In this document: piece after piece, positions 8,041-17,174 of the stretch
Layout of the letters: each line of letters begins with the position of its first letter
How positions within the stretch are numbered: the first letter of the stretch is position 1
From: Roseomonas elaeocarpi
GTDB taxonomy: Bacteria > Pseudomonadota > Alphaproteobacteria > Acetobacterales > Acetobacteraceae
Direction: 5' to 3'
DNA: 64,000 nucleotides
Assembly (NCBI RefSeq): GCF_042433915.1
Contig: NZ_JBHLUN010000015.1
Span: forward strand, 124,001-188,000
The notes under the pieces: generated by a model
Database searches by the model: none
The model's input: only the letters and a program-made list of their open reading frames with translations
What the model was told of the DNA's origin: nothing
Program-made: the position numbers and the translations under genes

Positions 8041-10734
8041 ATGCCAGCCGATGAGTCACCCGACCCCGCCGCGCCCCTCGCCGGATCGTCATCTCCGTTC
8101 CGGCCCGCCGCGCTGTTCGCGCCGCGCCGCGTCCTGCTGCTGGCCGATCCGGCGCTGCGGGAAAGCGCGGTGCTGGCCCGCAACCTGGCCTCGGGCGGCT
8201 TCCGGGGCAGCCTGCAGGCGCTGACGCCGGCGGACGGCACGCAGTGGGAAGGGCTGTCGCCGCTCCGCTCGCTCGACGACCTCGCGGAAGCGCCGGAGCT
8301 GGCCGTGATCGCGCTGCCGCCGGAGCGGATCGGACCGGCCCTGATGGAGCTCGGCCGTCGCGGCTGCCGGGCGGCGGTGGTGCCGGTGGCGGCGCCGGAG
8401 CTGGCGGAACAGGCGCGCGCCGCTGGCGTGCGCGCGGTGGGGCAGCGCTCCTTCGGGCTGGCCAACCCGGCGCTGGGCCTCAATGCCACGCTGTCGCACC
8501 TGCCGATCCGCCCGGGGCGGCTGGCGCTGCTGTGCCAGTCCTCGGCGCTGGCGCGCGCCGTGATCGACTATGCCGAGGCGCAGGGCGTGGGCTTCAGCCT
8601 GATCTGTGGCATCGGCGGCAACGCCGATTACGGCTTCGCCGGCGCGCTGGACTGGCTCGCGCGCGACAGCACCACCGGCGCGGTCGTGCTGGACCTGCGC
8701 CGCATCAAGAACCGCCGCCAGTTCATCTCCGCCGCCCGTGCCACGGCGCGCACCCGCCCGGTGGTGGCGATCCGCCCCGGCTCCGCCGCCCCCATCGCCT
8801 CGGCCGGCAGCGTCGCGGTCGGGCCGCTGCCGGGCAGCACCGCGGAAGCGGCGATGGACGCGGCGCTTCGCCGCGCCGGCGTCCTGCGCGTCGAAACCCT
8901 GGGCGAGCTGCTGGCCGCGGCCGAAACCCTGGCCCGCGTCCGCCTGTCGGCGCTGCGCTCGGGCGCCGAGGCCGACCGGATCGCCATCGTCAGCAACGGG
9001 CTGGCCAGCGGGCAGCTCGCGGCGGATGAGGCGGTGCGGCGCGGCGGAAGGCTGGCCGTGATCCCGGAAGCCGCGCGCACCATGCTCGACCTCGCCCTGC
9101 CGGCGGACTGGCACGGCGAGAACCCGCTGGTGATGCCGCCGGGGCAGGGGCACCGCCTCGCGGAAGCCGCCGCCATGCTGGCCTCCTTGCCCGAGGTCGG
9201 CACCGTGGTCGCGATCCACACGCCCTCTCCGTTCGAGGATGGCGAGGCCGCGGTGCGGGCCATGCAGGCCACCGCCGGGATGCGCGGCGCGCCGGTGCTG
9301 GTGGGCTGGCTCGGCCAGGCCACCGGCTCCCCGCAGCGGGCAGCGCTGGCCAAGGCCGGCGTGGCGGTGTTTCCGACGCCCGAGCGCGCCGTGCGCGGCG
9401 CCCTCCACCTCGCGCAGGATCGCCGCAACCGGGAATTCGCGGCGGAACTGCCGGCCTCCGACGTGCTGGAATTCGTGCCCGACCGTGCCACCGTCCGGCG
9501 CATCCTCGACGCCGTGCGCGCCGCCGGGCGACTGGCGCTGAACGAGGCGCAGTCGCTCGACGTGCTGGAGGCTTACGGCATCCCCACCGTCGCCCGCCGT
9601 CCCGCGCGCGACGCGAATGAGGCCGGCAAGGCGGCGATGGAGCTGGGCTTCCCGGTGGTGCTCAAGGTTCTCACGGCTGACCTGCCGGGCAAGACCGAGG
9701 CGGACGGGGTGCAGCTTTCCCTGCGCGACGTGAAGGGTGTCCGCACGGCCGGCGGCGCGATGCTGTCGCGCCTGGCGCGGGAACGGCCGGAGCTTCGCCT
9801 CGACGGGCTGCTGGTGCAGCGCCAGGCCGCGGCGGGCGCCGAGCTTCGCCTGCGGGTCGGCGACGACGCGATGTTCGGCCCTTGGATCGGCTTCGGCGCT
9901 GGCGGCACCGCGGCCGACCTCCAGCCCGACGAGGCGGTGGACCTCCTGCCGCTCAACCTGCCGCTGGCCGAGGCGCTGATCGGCAGCACCCGCGTCGCCC
10001 GCCGTTTGCGTGGCTGGCGCGACCACCCGGCCGTGCCGACCGAGCCGATCGCCCGCGCCCTGGTGCGCCTGTCGGCGCTGGCGGTGGACTTCCCCGAGAT
10101 CGCCACGATCGCCGCCAACCCGCTGATCGCGACGCCGACCGGGGCGGTGGTGGTGGATGCAGACCTGCGGCTGCGCCCGGCGGGCGAGAACAGCATGCTG
10201 GCCATCCCGCCCTACCCGGCGGAACTCTCGCTGCCCTGGGCGTCCCCCACGGGCGAAACCCTCACGGTCCGTCCCATCCGGCCCGAGGATGCCGAGGCCC
10301 ATGCCCGCACGGTGCGGGCCATGAGCGAGGACGACATGCGCTGGCGCTTCTTCGGCTCCATCCGCAACCTGTCGGCGGTGCAGATCGCCCGCATGACCCA
10401 GATCGACTACGAGCGCGAGATGGCCTTCGTCGCGGTGCAGGCGGTCGCGGGCGAGGCCGACCGGATCGTGGGCGTGTCGCGCATCGTGCGGCAGGGCTTC
10501 GCCGGCGACGATGCGGAATTCGCGGTGATGGTGCTCAACGAGTGGAAGGGGCGGGGCCTGGGCACGCACCTGATGCGGCGCGCCATCGACTGGGCGCGCG
10601 AGGTCGGCGTCCGCCGCATCGAGGGGCAGATCCTCCACGACAACGTCCCGATGCAGAACTTCGCGCGCAAGCTGGGCTTCACCCTGCGCCGCAGCGAGGA
10701 CGACGCGCTGGACGCGCTGCTGGTGCTGGGCTGA
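8041..10734 (+). CDS. Pat-like protein lysine acetyltransferase (NDP-forming acyl-CoA synthetase domains + GNAT)
   Basis: 897-residue fusion: CoA-binding and succinyl-CoA-ligase-like domains (about 25-470), an ATP-grasp domain (about 505-720), and a C-terminal GNAT domain (about 735-897) with the acetyl-CoA loop WKGRGLGTHLM. This matches the Pat/PatZ (YfiQ) protein acetyltransferases, which are about 890 residues and acetylate acetyl-CoA synthetase and other proteins. At the place where active ADP-forming acyl-CoA synthetases carry the phosphohistidine (SHTG-type motif), this protein reads SVAVGPLPGS (257-266) with no histidine. That suggests a regulatory acetyltransferase rather than a ligase. 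The ATG at 8041 has only a weak ribosome-binding site; a TTG at 8032 is possible. Single gene. Confidence 0.88.
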   Translation: MPADESPDPAAPLAGSSSPFRPAALFAPRRVLLLADPALRESAVLARNLASGGFRGSLQALTPADGTQWEGLSPLRSLDDLAEAPELAVIALPPERIGPALMELGRRGCRAAVVPVAAPELAEQARAAGVRAVGQRSFGLANPALGLNATLSHLPIRPGRLALLCQSSALARAVIDYAEAQGVGFSLICGIGGNADYGFAGALDWLARDSTTGAVVLDLRRIKNRRQFISAARATARTRPVVAIRPGSAAPIASAGSVAVGPLPGSTAEAAMDAALRRAGVLRVETLGELLAAAETLARVRLSALRSGAEADRIAIVSNGLASGQLAADEAVRRGGRLAVIPEAARTMLDLALPADWHGENPLVMPPGQGHRLAEAAAMLASLPEVGTVVAIHTPSPFEDGEAAVRAMQATAGMRGAPVLVGWLGQATGSPQRAALAKAGVAVFPTPERAVRGALHLAQDRRNREFAAELPASDVLEFVPDRATVRRILDAVRAAGRLALNEAQSLDVLEAYGIPTVARRPARDANEAGKAAMELGFPVVLKVLTADLPGKTEADGVQLSLRDVKGVRTAGGAMLSRLARERPELRLDGLLVQRQAAAGAELRLRVGDDAMFGPWIGFGAGGTAADLQPDEAVDLLPLNLPLAEALIGSTRVARRLRGWRDHPAVPTEPIARALVRLSALAVDFPEIATIAANPLIATPTGAVVVDADLRLRPAGENSMLAIPPYPAELSLPWASPTGETLTVRPIRPEDAEAHARTVRAMSEDDMRWRFFGSIRNLSAVQIARMTQIDYEREMAFVAVQAVAGEADRIVGVSRIVRQGFAGDDAEFAVMVLNEWKGRGLGTHLMRRAIDWAREVGVRRIEGQILHDNVPMQNFARKLGFTLRRSEDDALDALLVLG

Positions 10735-10851
10735 GGCTGGCGGATCACGCCGGCTTGCGGACGAAGCAACCTTCTCCGCAGGCGGGCGTGACATCGTTCA
10801 AGCCGCTCCCATGCGCCGGCCCGCGAACGCCGGCACTTTCGCGGGGCGGCG

Positions 10852-11730
10852 TCAGCCCCCTTCGGCGGCCCGGATCAGGGTGCGGACGCGCTCGGCACCC
10901 GCCATGCCCTTCAGGGCGTCGCGCCACACCGTTTCGGCCACGCGCTGGTGGATCGCCACCGCTTCCTCGGCCCCGGTGATCATGCCCACGCCCACCGCCC
11001 CGAAGGGTGAGGCATCGGGCGGGAAGGGGTTCGCGCAGAGATGCGCGCGTTCCCGGTCGCGCAGCACCGTGAAGTTGCCGGCCGGGTCGCCGCCGGGCAG
11101 CAGGCCGATCTGCAGCCCCATCGGGTCGCTCTGCATCAGGTCCGCGATGTGCTCGGCCTCGGCGCGGGCGGCCAGCAGGCAGCGCGTGCGCGCGCGCTCC
11201 GACAGCGGCAGGTGCGCGCCGATGCCGTCCTTGAGCATCGCGCGCAGCGAGGTTTCGCCCAGCATGGCGATGATCGAGGGGCGGCGCTGGGCGTAAAGGC
11301 GCTTGCGCTGGCTGATCTGCGCCAGCGCCTGTTCCGCCACGCTGCGCGCCTGCAGACGCTCGGGCGCGGCGTCGGCCAGTTCCACGAAGGCCTCGGCGAG
11401 TGCGCCGTCCAGCGCGTCGGTGGTCACCTGCAGGCACAGCGCGCCGCCGACCTGCAGCATCTGGTCGGCCGATTCCTCGACCTGGCGCATCCGCTCGCCC
11501 AGCGCCAGCGGACGCGAGAAATACTCGACGCCGATGCCCAGCAGCGAGAGCGGCGAGATCTTCAGCAACTCGGCCAGGCGCCGGATCGTGTCCAGCTTGA
11601 TGACCTCGCCCTTCTCGTAGCGGTACAGCGCGGCGCGCGACACGCCGAGGCGGGCCGCGATCTCCTCGGCGCGTAGACCGGATTCGAGTCTGTAGGCGCG
11701 CAATTGCTGCCCGATATCAGCGAACCGCAT
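10852..11730 (-). CDS. XRE-family helix-turn-helix transcriptional regulator
   Basis: 292-residue DNA-binding regulator. An N-terminal Cro/CI-type HTH lies at residues 5-60 (GLRAEEIAARLGVSRAALYR, then YEKGEVIKLDTIRRLAELL). A long helical domain of about 230 residues has no motif I can name. The size and layout suggest a ligand-sensing or oligomerising C-terminal half rather than a phage repressor. It lies between pat and hyi on the minus strand, with about 225 bases before hyi. A possible minus-strand -10 (TATAAC, at about 11811-11816) is present without a convincing -35. Target genes are unknown; hyi and its own gene are candidates by position only. Confidence 0.85.
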   Translation of the reverse strand: MRFADIGQQLRAYRLESGLRAEEIAARLGVSRAALYRYEKGEVIKLDTIRRLAELLKISPLSLLGIGVEYFSRPLALGERMRQVEESADQMLQVGGALCLQVTTDALDGALAEAFVELADAAPERLQARSVAEQALAQISQRKRLYAQRRPSIIAMLGETSLRAMLKDGIGAHLPLSERARTRCLLAARAEAEHIADLMQSDPMGLQIGLLPGGDPAGNFTVLRDRERAHLCANPFPPDASPFGAVGVGMITGAEEAVAIHQRVAETVWRDALKGMAGAERVRTLIRAAEGG

Positions 11731-11909
11731 TGCCGTACCCCATTCTCCGTCAGCCCCGCTCGGTCGCGGGCACTGTCATCAGGACCCGGCGGCCGGCGCC
11801 GGACCCTTCGTTATAAGGTGGCCCAGCAACATACCGGCCGACCTTGTCGCAGCGCTACGCTCATGTCGAAGCGCCGCGGCCGCACGCGACCACGGCCCCC
11901 CGGCATGAG

Positions 11910-11929
11910 GCGAATCCTCACGGATTCGC
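11910..11929. repeat. Perfect hairpin between hyi and the XRE regulator gene
   Basis: GCGAATCC-TCAC-GGATTCGC: an 8-bp perfect stem with a 4-base loop, in the 225-base gap downstream of hyi and upstream of the regulator start. No T-run follows on the minus strand. It could be a weak terminator for hyi or an operator for the regulator; neither is shown. Confidence 0.45.
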
Positions 11930-11955
11930 GCCGGACACTTAATTGAGACTCTGTA

Positions 11956-12735
11956 TCACGCGCGGTACGGCGAAAACCACCCCAACCCGTCGACCGTTCC
12001 GCCGGCCGGACGGTACTCGCACCCGATCCAGCCGCGGTAGCCCAGCGCGTCGATGCGCTCGAACACGAAGGGCCAGTTGACCTCGCCCGTGCCGGGCTCG
12101 TGGCGCGCCGGCACGTCGGCCACCTGCATGTGCGCGATCACCGGCAGGTGCTTCTCGACCTGCCGGCACAGGTCGCCCTCGGTGATCTGGCAGTGGTACA
12201 GGTCGAACTGCAACCCGACGCGATCCGCCCCCAGCGCCGCGATGATGGCCGCGCCCTGGTCGGTGGTGTTGAGGACGTAGCCCGGCATGTCGCGGTGGTT
12301 GATCGGCTCGATCACCGGCAGCACGCCCGCCGCGGCGCAGCGGTCGGCCGCCCAGTCGAGGTTGGCGGCGAAGCCCGCCAGCAGCGTTTCCGGCGCCACC
12401 CCGGCCGGCGCCATGCCCGCCATCACGTGCAGCCTGGGGCAGCCCAGCGCCGTGGCGTAGTCCAGGGCGCGCGGAAAGTTCTCGCGGAACTCGGCCCGGC
12501 GGCCGGGCAGGGCGGAGGTGCCGCGCTCGCCGTTGTTCCAATCGCCGGGCGGGGCGTTGAACAGCACCAGCTCCAGCCCTTCGCCGTCGAGGCGCGAGCG
12601 GATCTCGGCTGCCGGGTGCTCGTAGGGAAACAGGAACTCCACCGCCGTGAAGCCCGCCGCGCGGGCGGCGGCGAAGCGGTCGAGGAAGGGCACCTCGTTG
12701 AACATCAGCGACAGGTTGGCGGCGAAGCGGGGCAT
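11956..12735 (-). CDS. hyi: Hydroxypyruvate isomerase / 2-oxo-tetronate isomerase (TIM barrel)
   Basis: 259-residue xylose-isomerase-like TIM-barrel enzyme. It starts MPRFAANLSLMFNEVPFLDR, which is typical of Hyi/OtnI proteins (about 258-260 residues) that interconvert hydroxypyruvate and tartronate semialdehyde or act on 2-oxo-tetronates. The metal-ligand glutamates sit in VIEPINHRDMPGY and GCEYRP. The ATG at 12735 has GAGGA about 8 bases upstream; longer versions of the frame run into non-coding sequence. No glyoxylate carboligase or OtnC/OtnK genes are adjacent, so hydroxypyruvate and oxo-tetronate specificity cannot be separated. It is divergent from the AI-2E-family gene; the 292-base spacer between them shows nothing I recognise. 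Confidence 0.88.
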   Translation of the reverse strand: MPRFAANLSLMFNEVPFLDRFAAARAAGFTAVEFLFPYEHPAAEIRSRLDGEGLELVLFNAPPGDWNNGERGTSALPGRRAEFRENFPRALDYATALGCPRLHVMAGMAPAGVAPETLLAGFAANLDWAADRCAAAGVLPVIEPINHRDMPGYVLNTTDQGAAIIAALGADRVGLQFDLYHCQITEGDLCRQVEKHLPVIAHMQVADVPARHEPGTGEVNWPFVFERIDALGYRGWIGCEYRPAGGTVDGLGWFSPYRA

Positions 12736-13027
12736 GGGGATGTTCCTCGTCGTTGCGCCGCGCCACCGCGAGAGGGCGACCCGGCGTGCTTGCCCCCGTG
12801 CATAGGGCAGCCTCCGCCCGGTGGCCATCCTGCGCTGGCCGGTGGACCGGCCAGGCTCGCGCATACTCCGCGGCGATGCGCGGCCGGTTCCGACGCCGGG
12901 TGGGGCCACGGCATCCGCACCGCCGGTCACCGGCGGACCGCATGAGCGAGCCGTCCGGCGCGACCGGGCTTCCACGGCCTCGTCCCCGCGGTATCCCTCC
13001 CGCCCGGGACCGGGCTAAGTCAGCGCC

Positions 13028-14119
13028 ATGCCCCAAGAATCCTTCCGGCCCGCGCAGATGATCGGCGCGATCTGCCTGCTGGCGCTGATCACCGGCTGCC
13101 TGCTGGTGCTGCGGCCCTTCCTGTCGGCGCTGATCTGGGCGGCGATCCTCAGCTACTCCACCTGGCCCGGCTACCGGCTGCTGCGGGAACGGCTGCGCCT
13201 GTCGCCCAACATCGCGGCCGGCGTCATGGTGGTGGCGATGTTCCTGGTGCTGGGCCTACCGCTGCTCTTCGCGGCGCCCGTCAACGGTGAGGACGTGCAG
13301 CGGCTGCGGGCGCTGGTGCAGCGCGTCTCCGACGGCGGCCTCACGGGTGTCGGCACGCTGCTGGCCCGCGTGCCCTTGCTGGGGCCGACCCTGGCGGATT
13401 ACTGGGAACGCCTCGACCTCGACCTCGCGGGGCTGTGGCAGACGGTGCAGCCCTATGTCGGCAACGTGGCGCAGGCGGTGCTGTCGATGCTGCTGGCGCT
13501 GCTGTCGGGGCTGGCGGAGCTGCTGATCGCGATCTTCCTGGCCTTCTTCTTCTTCCGTGACGGCGCGCGCATCGCCTCGGCCGTGGAAACCATGGCCGAG
13601 CAGATCGCCGGGCCGCGGGGCAGGCGGCTGGTGATCCTGACCGGCAACGTCACGCAGGGCGTGGTGTACGGGCTGCTCGGCACCGCGGTGGTGCAGGGGC
13701 TGATGACCGGCTTCGGCCTGTGGCTGGCCAGCGTGCCGCAGCCGGTGCTGCTGGGCGTGGTGGCGGGCTGCATCTCCATCCTGCCGATCGGCGCGCCGGT
13801 GGTCTGGATCCCGGCGGCGCTGTGGCTCTTCATCGAGGGCCGCACCGGCTGGGGCGTCTTCATGCTGGTCTACGGCGCGGGCGGCATATCCTCGGTGGAC
13901 AATTTCATCCGCCCCTGGCTGATCGCCCGCGGCGCCGACCTGCCGCTGCTGCTGACGATCCTGGGCGCGCTGGGTGGCGCCTTCGCCTTCGGCTTCCTGG
14001 GGCTGTTCATGGGGCCGGTGCTGCTGGCGGTGGGCTTCACGGTGCTGCGGGAATGGGCGACGCCGGTGCAGCCCGCGGTCCTCCCCGCCGAGACCGCCGC
14101 CGTTCCGCCGCCGCGCTGA
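13028..14119 (+). CDS. AI-2E family transporter (PerM/UPF0118) membrane protein
   Basis: 363-residue inner-membrane protein of the AI-2E transporter family. Several long hydrophobic stretches are visible: N-terminal GAICLLALITGCLLVL, about 150-180 (LLSGLAELLIAIFLAFFFF), the central GVVAGCISILPIGAPVVW, and a C-terminal pair ending GLFMGPVLLAVGFTVL. The PIGAPVVWIPA and GPVLLAV segments are characteristic of the family. Members are proposed exporters or Na+/H+ antiporters; the quorum-sensing role implied by the name is unproven for most, and nothing here supports it. Single gene, convergent with creA (19-base gap). Confidence 0.88.
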   Translation: MPQESFRPAQMIGAICLLALITGCLLVLRPFLSALIWAAILSYSTWPGYRLLRERLRLSPNIAAGVMVVAMFLVLGLPLLFAAPVNGEDVQRLRALVQRVSDGGLTGVGTLLARVPLLGPTLADYWERLDLDLAGLWQTVQPYVGNVAQAVLSMLLALLSGLAELLIAIFLAFFFFRDGARIASAVETMAEQIAGPRGRRLVILTGNVTQGVVYGLLGTAVVQGLMTGFGLWLASVPQPVLLGVVAGCISILPIGAPVVWIPAALWLFIEGRTGWGVFMLVYGAGGISSVDNFIRPWLIARGADLPLLLTILGALGGAFAFGFLGLFMGPVLLAVGFTVLREWATPVQPAVLPAETAAVPPPR

Positions 14120-14138
14120 GCGGGCGTGGGGTGCGCCC

Positions 14139-14618
14139 TCAGCGGATCGGCACCACCGCCACGACGTTGTAGGGCGAGCCGTCCACCAGCTTCGTGGACC
14201 AGGCGAGATAGGTGATCACCCCGCGTTCCTCGTCGATGAAGCGATGGACGCGGGTTTCCTTGAAGAACAGGCTGGTGTTGCTTTCGAACACCTTCTCGCC
14301 GCGATCGCCGCGCTTCGCCGCGTCGGTGACCTGCACCGGCCCGGTGGCCACGCAGCTCAAGCCGAAGCGGGCCGGGTCCTCCGCCAGACCCACCATCCCC
14401 GACACGCCGCCGGTGCGCGCCTGGCTGACGTAGCAGGACACGTTGCGCACGTCCGGATCGTCGAACCGTTCCACCACCACGCGGTGCGAGCGCGTCAGGC
14501 CGAGGTTGGTGGCGGCGGTGTTGACGTAGCCGATCTCCTTGGTTTCCGCCGCCGAGGCAGGCAGAGGCGTGGTGAGCGCCAGCAGGACCAGGGGGGCGAG
14601 GAGGCGGGCGGTGTTCAT
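14139..14618 (-). CDS. creA: CreA family periplasmic protein
   Basis: 159-residue exported protein with a clear signal peptide (LLAPLVLLALTTPLPASA, then AETKEIG). The mature part matches the CreA family: FDDPDVRNVSCYVSQARTGG in the middle and a closing segment FIDEERGVITYLAWSTKLVD. CreA is a conserved small periplasmic protein of unknown biochemical function. The two cysteines (near residues 62 and 89) could form a disulfide. The 223-base stretch upstream, before ggt, is GC-rich and contains only imperfect GGCGGG/GGTTCGG-type repeats. Confidence 0.87.
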   Translation of the reverse strand: MNTARLLAPLVLLALTTPLPASAAETKEIGYVNTAATNLGLTRSHRVVVERFDDPDVRNVSCYVSQARTGGVSGMVGLAEDPARFGLSCVATGPVQVTDAAKRGDRGEKVFESNTSLFFKETRVHRFIDEERGVITYLAWSTKLVDGSPYNVVAVVPIR

Positions 14619-14841
14619 GGCGAAGGGGAAGCGTTCGAGGGCCGCCCAGGTTTAGTTCGGGCGGGTTCGAAGGAGGCGGGATCAGGCGTCGCAAGGCCAG
14701 GCGGGCTGGGTTCGGTCCGGCTGGGTCCAGTCGAGTGGCAACGCGCCCGGGCATCTCGCCCGGCTATTGGGCCCGGGGTGAGGCAGGTCCGGTTCGGGAC
14801 GCTGGCTCCGTCGCAGTTCGCGCGGCGACAGTACCTCCGGC

Positions 14842-16647
14842 TCAGCGTCCCGCCGGCTGGGTCAGCACCACGCCCTCGCGCCGCGGATCGACGCCGCCCT
14901 GCCAGCCGGTGGGCGAGAGCCACACGGCCTGCGATCCCGAAGGCATCGGCCGCACCTCCACCGCCTGGCCGCGCGCCTGGAGCGTGCCGCTCAGCGCCGC
15001 GGCGGGGGTGCCTTCTTCCAGCTCCACCGTGCTGCCCAGCGTGCCGACATGCGGCAGCGCCAGCGCCGCCTGCGGGTCGAGCTTCCAGTCCAGCATCCCC
15101 ACGAGCGCCTGCAGCGTGTAGCCGATGATCCGCGCGCCGCCGGCCGAGCCCGCCGCGGCCACCAGCCGGCCATCGCGGTCGAACACCAGCGTGGGCGACA
15201 TGGAGGAACGCGGCCGCTTGCCGCCCTCGACCCGGTTCGCCACGGGCCTGCCGTCCACCTCGGGGCGGAAGGAGAAGTCGGTCAGCTCGTTGTTGAGCAG
15301 GAAGCCGCGCACCATCAGCCGGGCGCCAAAGCTGTCCTCCACCGTGGTGGTCATGCTGACCGCGTTGCCGTCGCGGTCCACCACGATGAAGTGGCTGGTG
15401 CCGTGCTCGGGCTGCGGCGGCATGGCTGCCGCGGGGCGCCCCGCCGTGGCGGCCGGGCCTACCGCGTCGCGCCAGGAGGGGTTGCCGGCGCGCGGTGCCG
15501 TTGCGGCACGGTCGCGGTCGATCCCCTGCGCGCGGGTGGTCAGGTAGCGCTCGTCGATCAGGCCCGGCAGCGGCACGGCGACGAAGTCGGTGTCGGCCAG
15601 GAACTGGTTGCGGTCGGCAAAGGCCAGGCGCCCCGCCTCGGCGATCAGCTGCGCCGCGTCGGCGGAATTGGGTCGAAGCGCGCCGAGGTCGAAGTGTTCC
15701 AGCAGCCCCAGCGCCTGCGCGACCGCGACGCCGCCCGAGCTCGGCGGCGGAAAGCCGCAGACCCGCCAGACCCGATAGGGCGCGCAGACCGCCTCGCGCC
15801 GGCGGGGCGCGTAGCCGGCGAGGTCATCGGTGGTCATCAGCCCGCCGCTGCCGTAGCCGCGCACAGCCCGCGCGATGTCGGCCGCGATCGGTCCGCGCAG
15901 CAGCGCGGCGCTGCCGTCCTTCGCGATGGCCTCCAGCGTGTCGGCGAGCGCCGGGTTGCGCAGGGTCGCGCCCTCGGGCAGCGGCTGGCTGCCGAGCAGG
16001 CCGGGCGCGGTAAAGAAGGTGGCGAGCGCGCCGGGGTCGCGACGCAGCCGCTCGGCATCGGCGGCAATGGCGCCGGCCAGGCGGGCGGACACCTTGAAGC
16101 CGTCGCGCGCCGCCTTGATCGCCGGCTCGAACAGCTTGGCCCAGGGCAGGCGCCCGGACTCCTTGTGTGCCGCTTCCAGCATCGCGACGGCGCCCGGCAC
16201 GCCGACGGAGCGGCCCGACAGCACCGCATCGGTGAAGGGTATCGGCTGCCCGTCGCGCAGGAACAGCGTTTCGTCCGCCGCGGCCGGGGCAGTTTCGCGC
16301 CCGTCCCAGGCCACCACCTGCCGGCTCCGGCTGTCCCAGCTCAGCATCACGGCGCCGCCGCCCAGGCCGGAGGACTGCGGTTCCACCAGCGCCAGCATCG
16401 CCTGGATCGCCACCGCCGCGTCCACCGCGCTGCCCCCGGCGCGGATCATCGCCATCCCGGCCTCGGCGGCCATGGGGTGCGCGGCGGCGACGATCGCCTC
16501 GCCCTGGCCCGCGCGGGGGCGGGCAGCGCCGGCCGTTGCCGGAGGTGCCACTGGGGGCGCCACGGGAGCCGCAACGGGGCCCTGGGCCAGCGCGGGCGGC
16601 AGCGGCAGAAGCAGCGCCGCCAGGAGCAGCAGGGTCGGTCGGCGCAT
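14842..16647 (-). CDS. ggt: Gamma-glutamyltransferase / glutathione hydrolase precursor
   Basis: 601-residue periplasmic Ntn-hydrolase that cleaves or transfers the gamma-glutamyl group of glutathione. A signal peptide ends at about residue 21 (ALA-Q). The autocatalytic nucleophile is T417 in EHGTSHFIVVD, which separates the large and small subunits. Other family marks are SSGLGGGAVML near the N-terminus, the PPPSSGGVAVAQ segment and the small-subunit LLNNELTDFSF. The length is normal. It is a single gene divergent from yraN across 69 bases. Released dipeptides could be taken up by the peptide transporter encoded 2 kb away, but that link is only positional. Confidence 0.95.
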   Translation of the reverse strand: MRRPTLLLLAALLLPLPPALAQGPVAAPVAPPVAPPATAGAARPRAGQGEAIVAAAHPMAAEAGMAMIRAGGSAVDAAVAIQAMLALVEPQSSGLGGGAVMLSWDSRSRQVVAWDGRETAPAAADETLFLRDGQPIPFTDAVLSGRSVGVPGAVAMLEAAHKESGRLPWAKLFEPAIKAARDGFKVSARLAGAIAADAERLRRDPGALATFFTAPGLLGSQPLPEGATLRNPALADTLEAIAKDGSAALLRGPIAADIARAVRGYGSGGLMTTDDLAGYAPRRREAVCAPYRVWRVCGFPPPSSGGVAVAQALGLLEHFDLGALRPNSADAAQLIAEAGRLAFADRNQFLADTDFVAVPLPGLIDERYLTTRAQGIDRDRAATAPRAGNPSWRDAVGPAATAGRPAAAMPPQPEHGTSHFIVVDRDGNAVSMTTTVEDSFGARLMVRGFLLNNELTDFSFRPEVDGRPVANRVEGGKRPRSSMSPTLVFDRDGRLVAAAGSAGGARIIGYTLQALVGMLDWKLDPQAALALPHVGTLGSTVELEEGTPAAALSGTLQARGQAVEVRPMPSGSQAVWLSPTGWQGGVDPRREGVVLTQPAGR

Positions 16648-16716
16648 GGCGGACTCCGCTCAAGGGTGATTCGGGCACCGGGACAGCACCAGTCTTGCCG
16701 GCCATTATGGCGCAGG

Positions 16717-17094
16717 ATGGGTGAAGAGCCGAAAAACCGCGGGCGGAAAGCGGAGTCGCTGGGTCACCGCGCCGAAGCGCTGGCAGCCGCCGCGCTGGAA
16801 GCGGAGGGCTGGGCGGTGCTGGCCCGCCGGTGGAGAAGTGCTGCCGGCGAGATCGACCTCGTGGCCGAGCGCGCGGGGCTGCTGGCCTTCGTGGAGGTCA
16901 AGGCGCGCCCCACGCTGGGCGCGGCCGCCGGGGCGCTGGGCGCGCGCCAGCAGGCCCGCCTGCTCGCCGCCGCCGAGATCTGGCTGGCCGCGCACCCGGG
17001 TCACGGCGCGGCGGGAATACGCTTCGACGTCGTGGTGGTGGACGCCGCCGGCCGCTTGCGCCGGGTGGCGGATGCCTTTCGCCTGGGGGACTGA
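16717..17094 (+). CDS. YraN family protein (UPF0102, endonuclease-like fold)
   Basis: 125-residue protein of the UPF0102/YraN family with a restriction-endonuclease-like core. The signature residues are visible: GRKAESLGHRAEALAAA, then RRWRSAAGEIDLVA and LAFVEVKAR, which supply the E...D...EVK nuclease motif. The cellular role is not established. ATG 16717 begins MGEEPKNRGRK; the ribosome-binding site is poor. The frame is open far upstream, but that part overlaps ggt on the other strand and is not coding. Its last codons form the first unit of a degenerate repeat. Confidence 0.88.
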   Translation: MGEEPKNRGRKAESLGHRAEALAAAALEAEGWAVLARRWRSAAGEIDLVAERAGLLAFVEVKARPTLGAAAGALGARQQARLLAAAEIWLAAHPGHGAAGIRFDVVVVDAAGRLRRVADAFRLGD

Positions 17095-17126
17095 CGGCTG
17101 GGGAACTGCAACTGGACGACTGAGGA
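17083..17126. repeat. Degenerate 14-15 bp tandem repeat after yraN
   Basis: Three units, CTGGGGGACTGACGG, CTGGGGAACTGCAA and CTGGACGACTGAGGA, are arranged head to tail. The first overlaps the yraN stop codon (TGA 17092-17094). The remaining bases up to comM (convergent, ends 17175) show nothing else. Confidence 0.6.
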
Positions 17127-17174
17127 TTGGCCAGGCGGGTGACTTCGCGACGGCGTGGGGCGCGCTCCGCGGCG

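Noticed and set aside
10852..11730. The XRE regulator as a phage repressor or the antitoxin of a toxin-antitoxin pair
   Set aside because: No phage, toxin or second small gene is adjacent, and the 230-residue C-terminal domain is too long for an antitoxin.
15049..16716. The long N-terminal extension of the yraN frame
   Set aside because: It overlaps ggt on the opposite strand and has no protein-like sequence. YraN begins at 16717.
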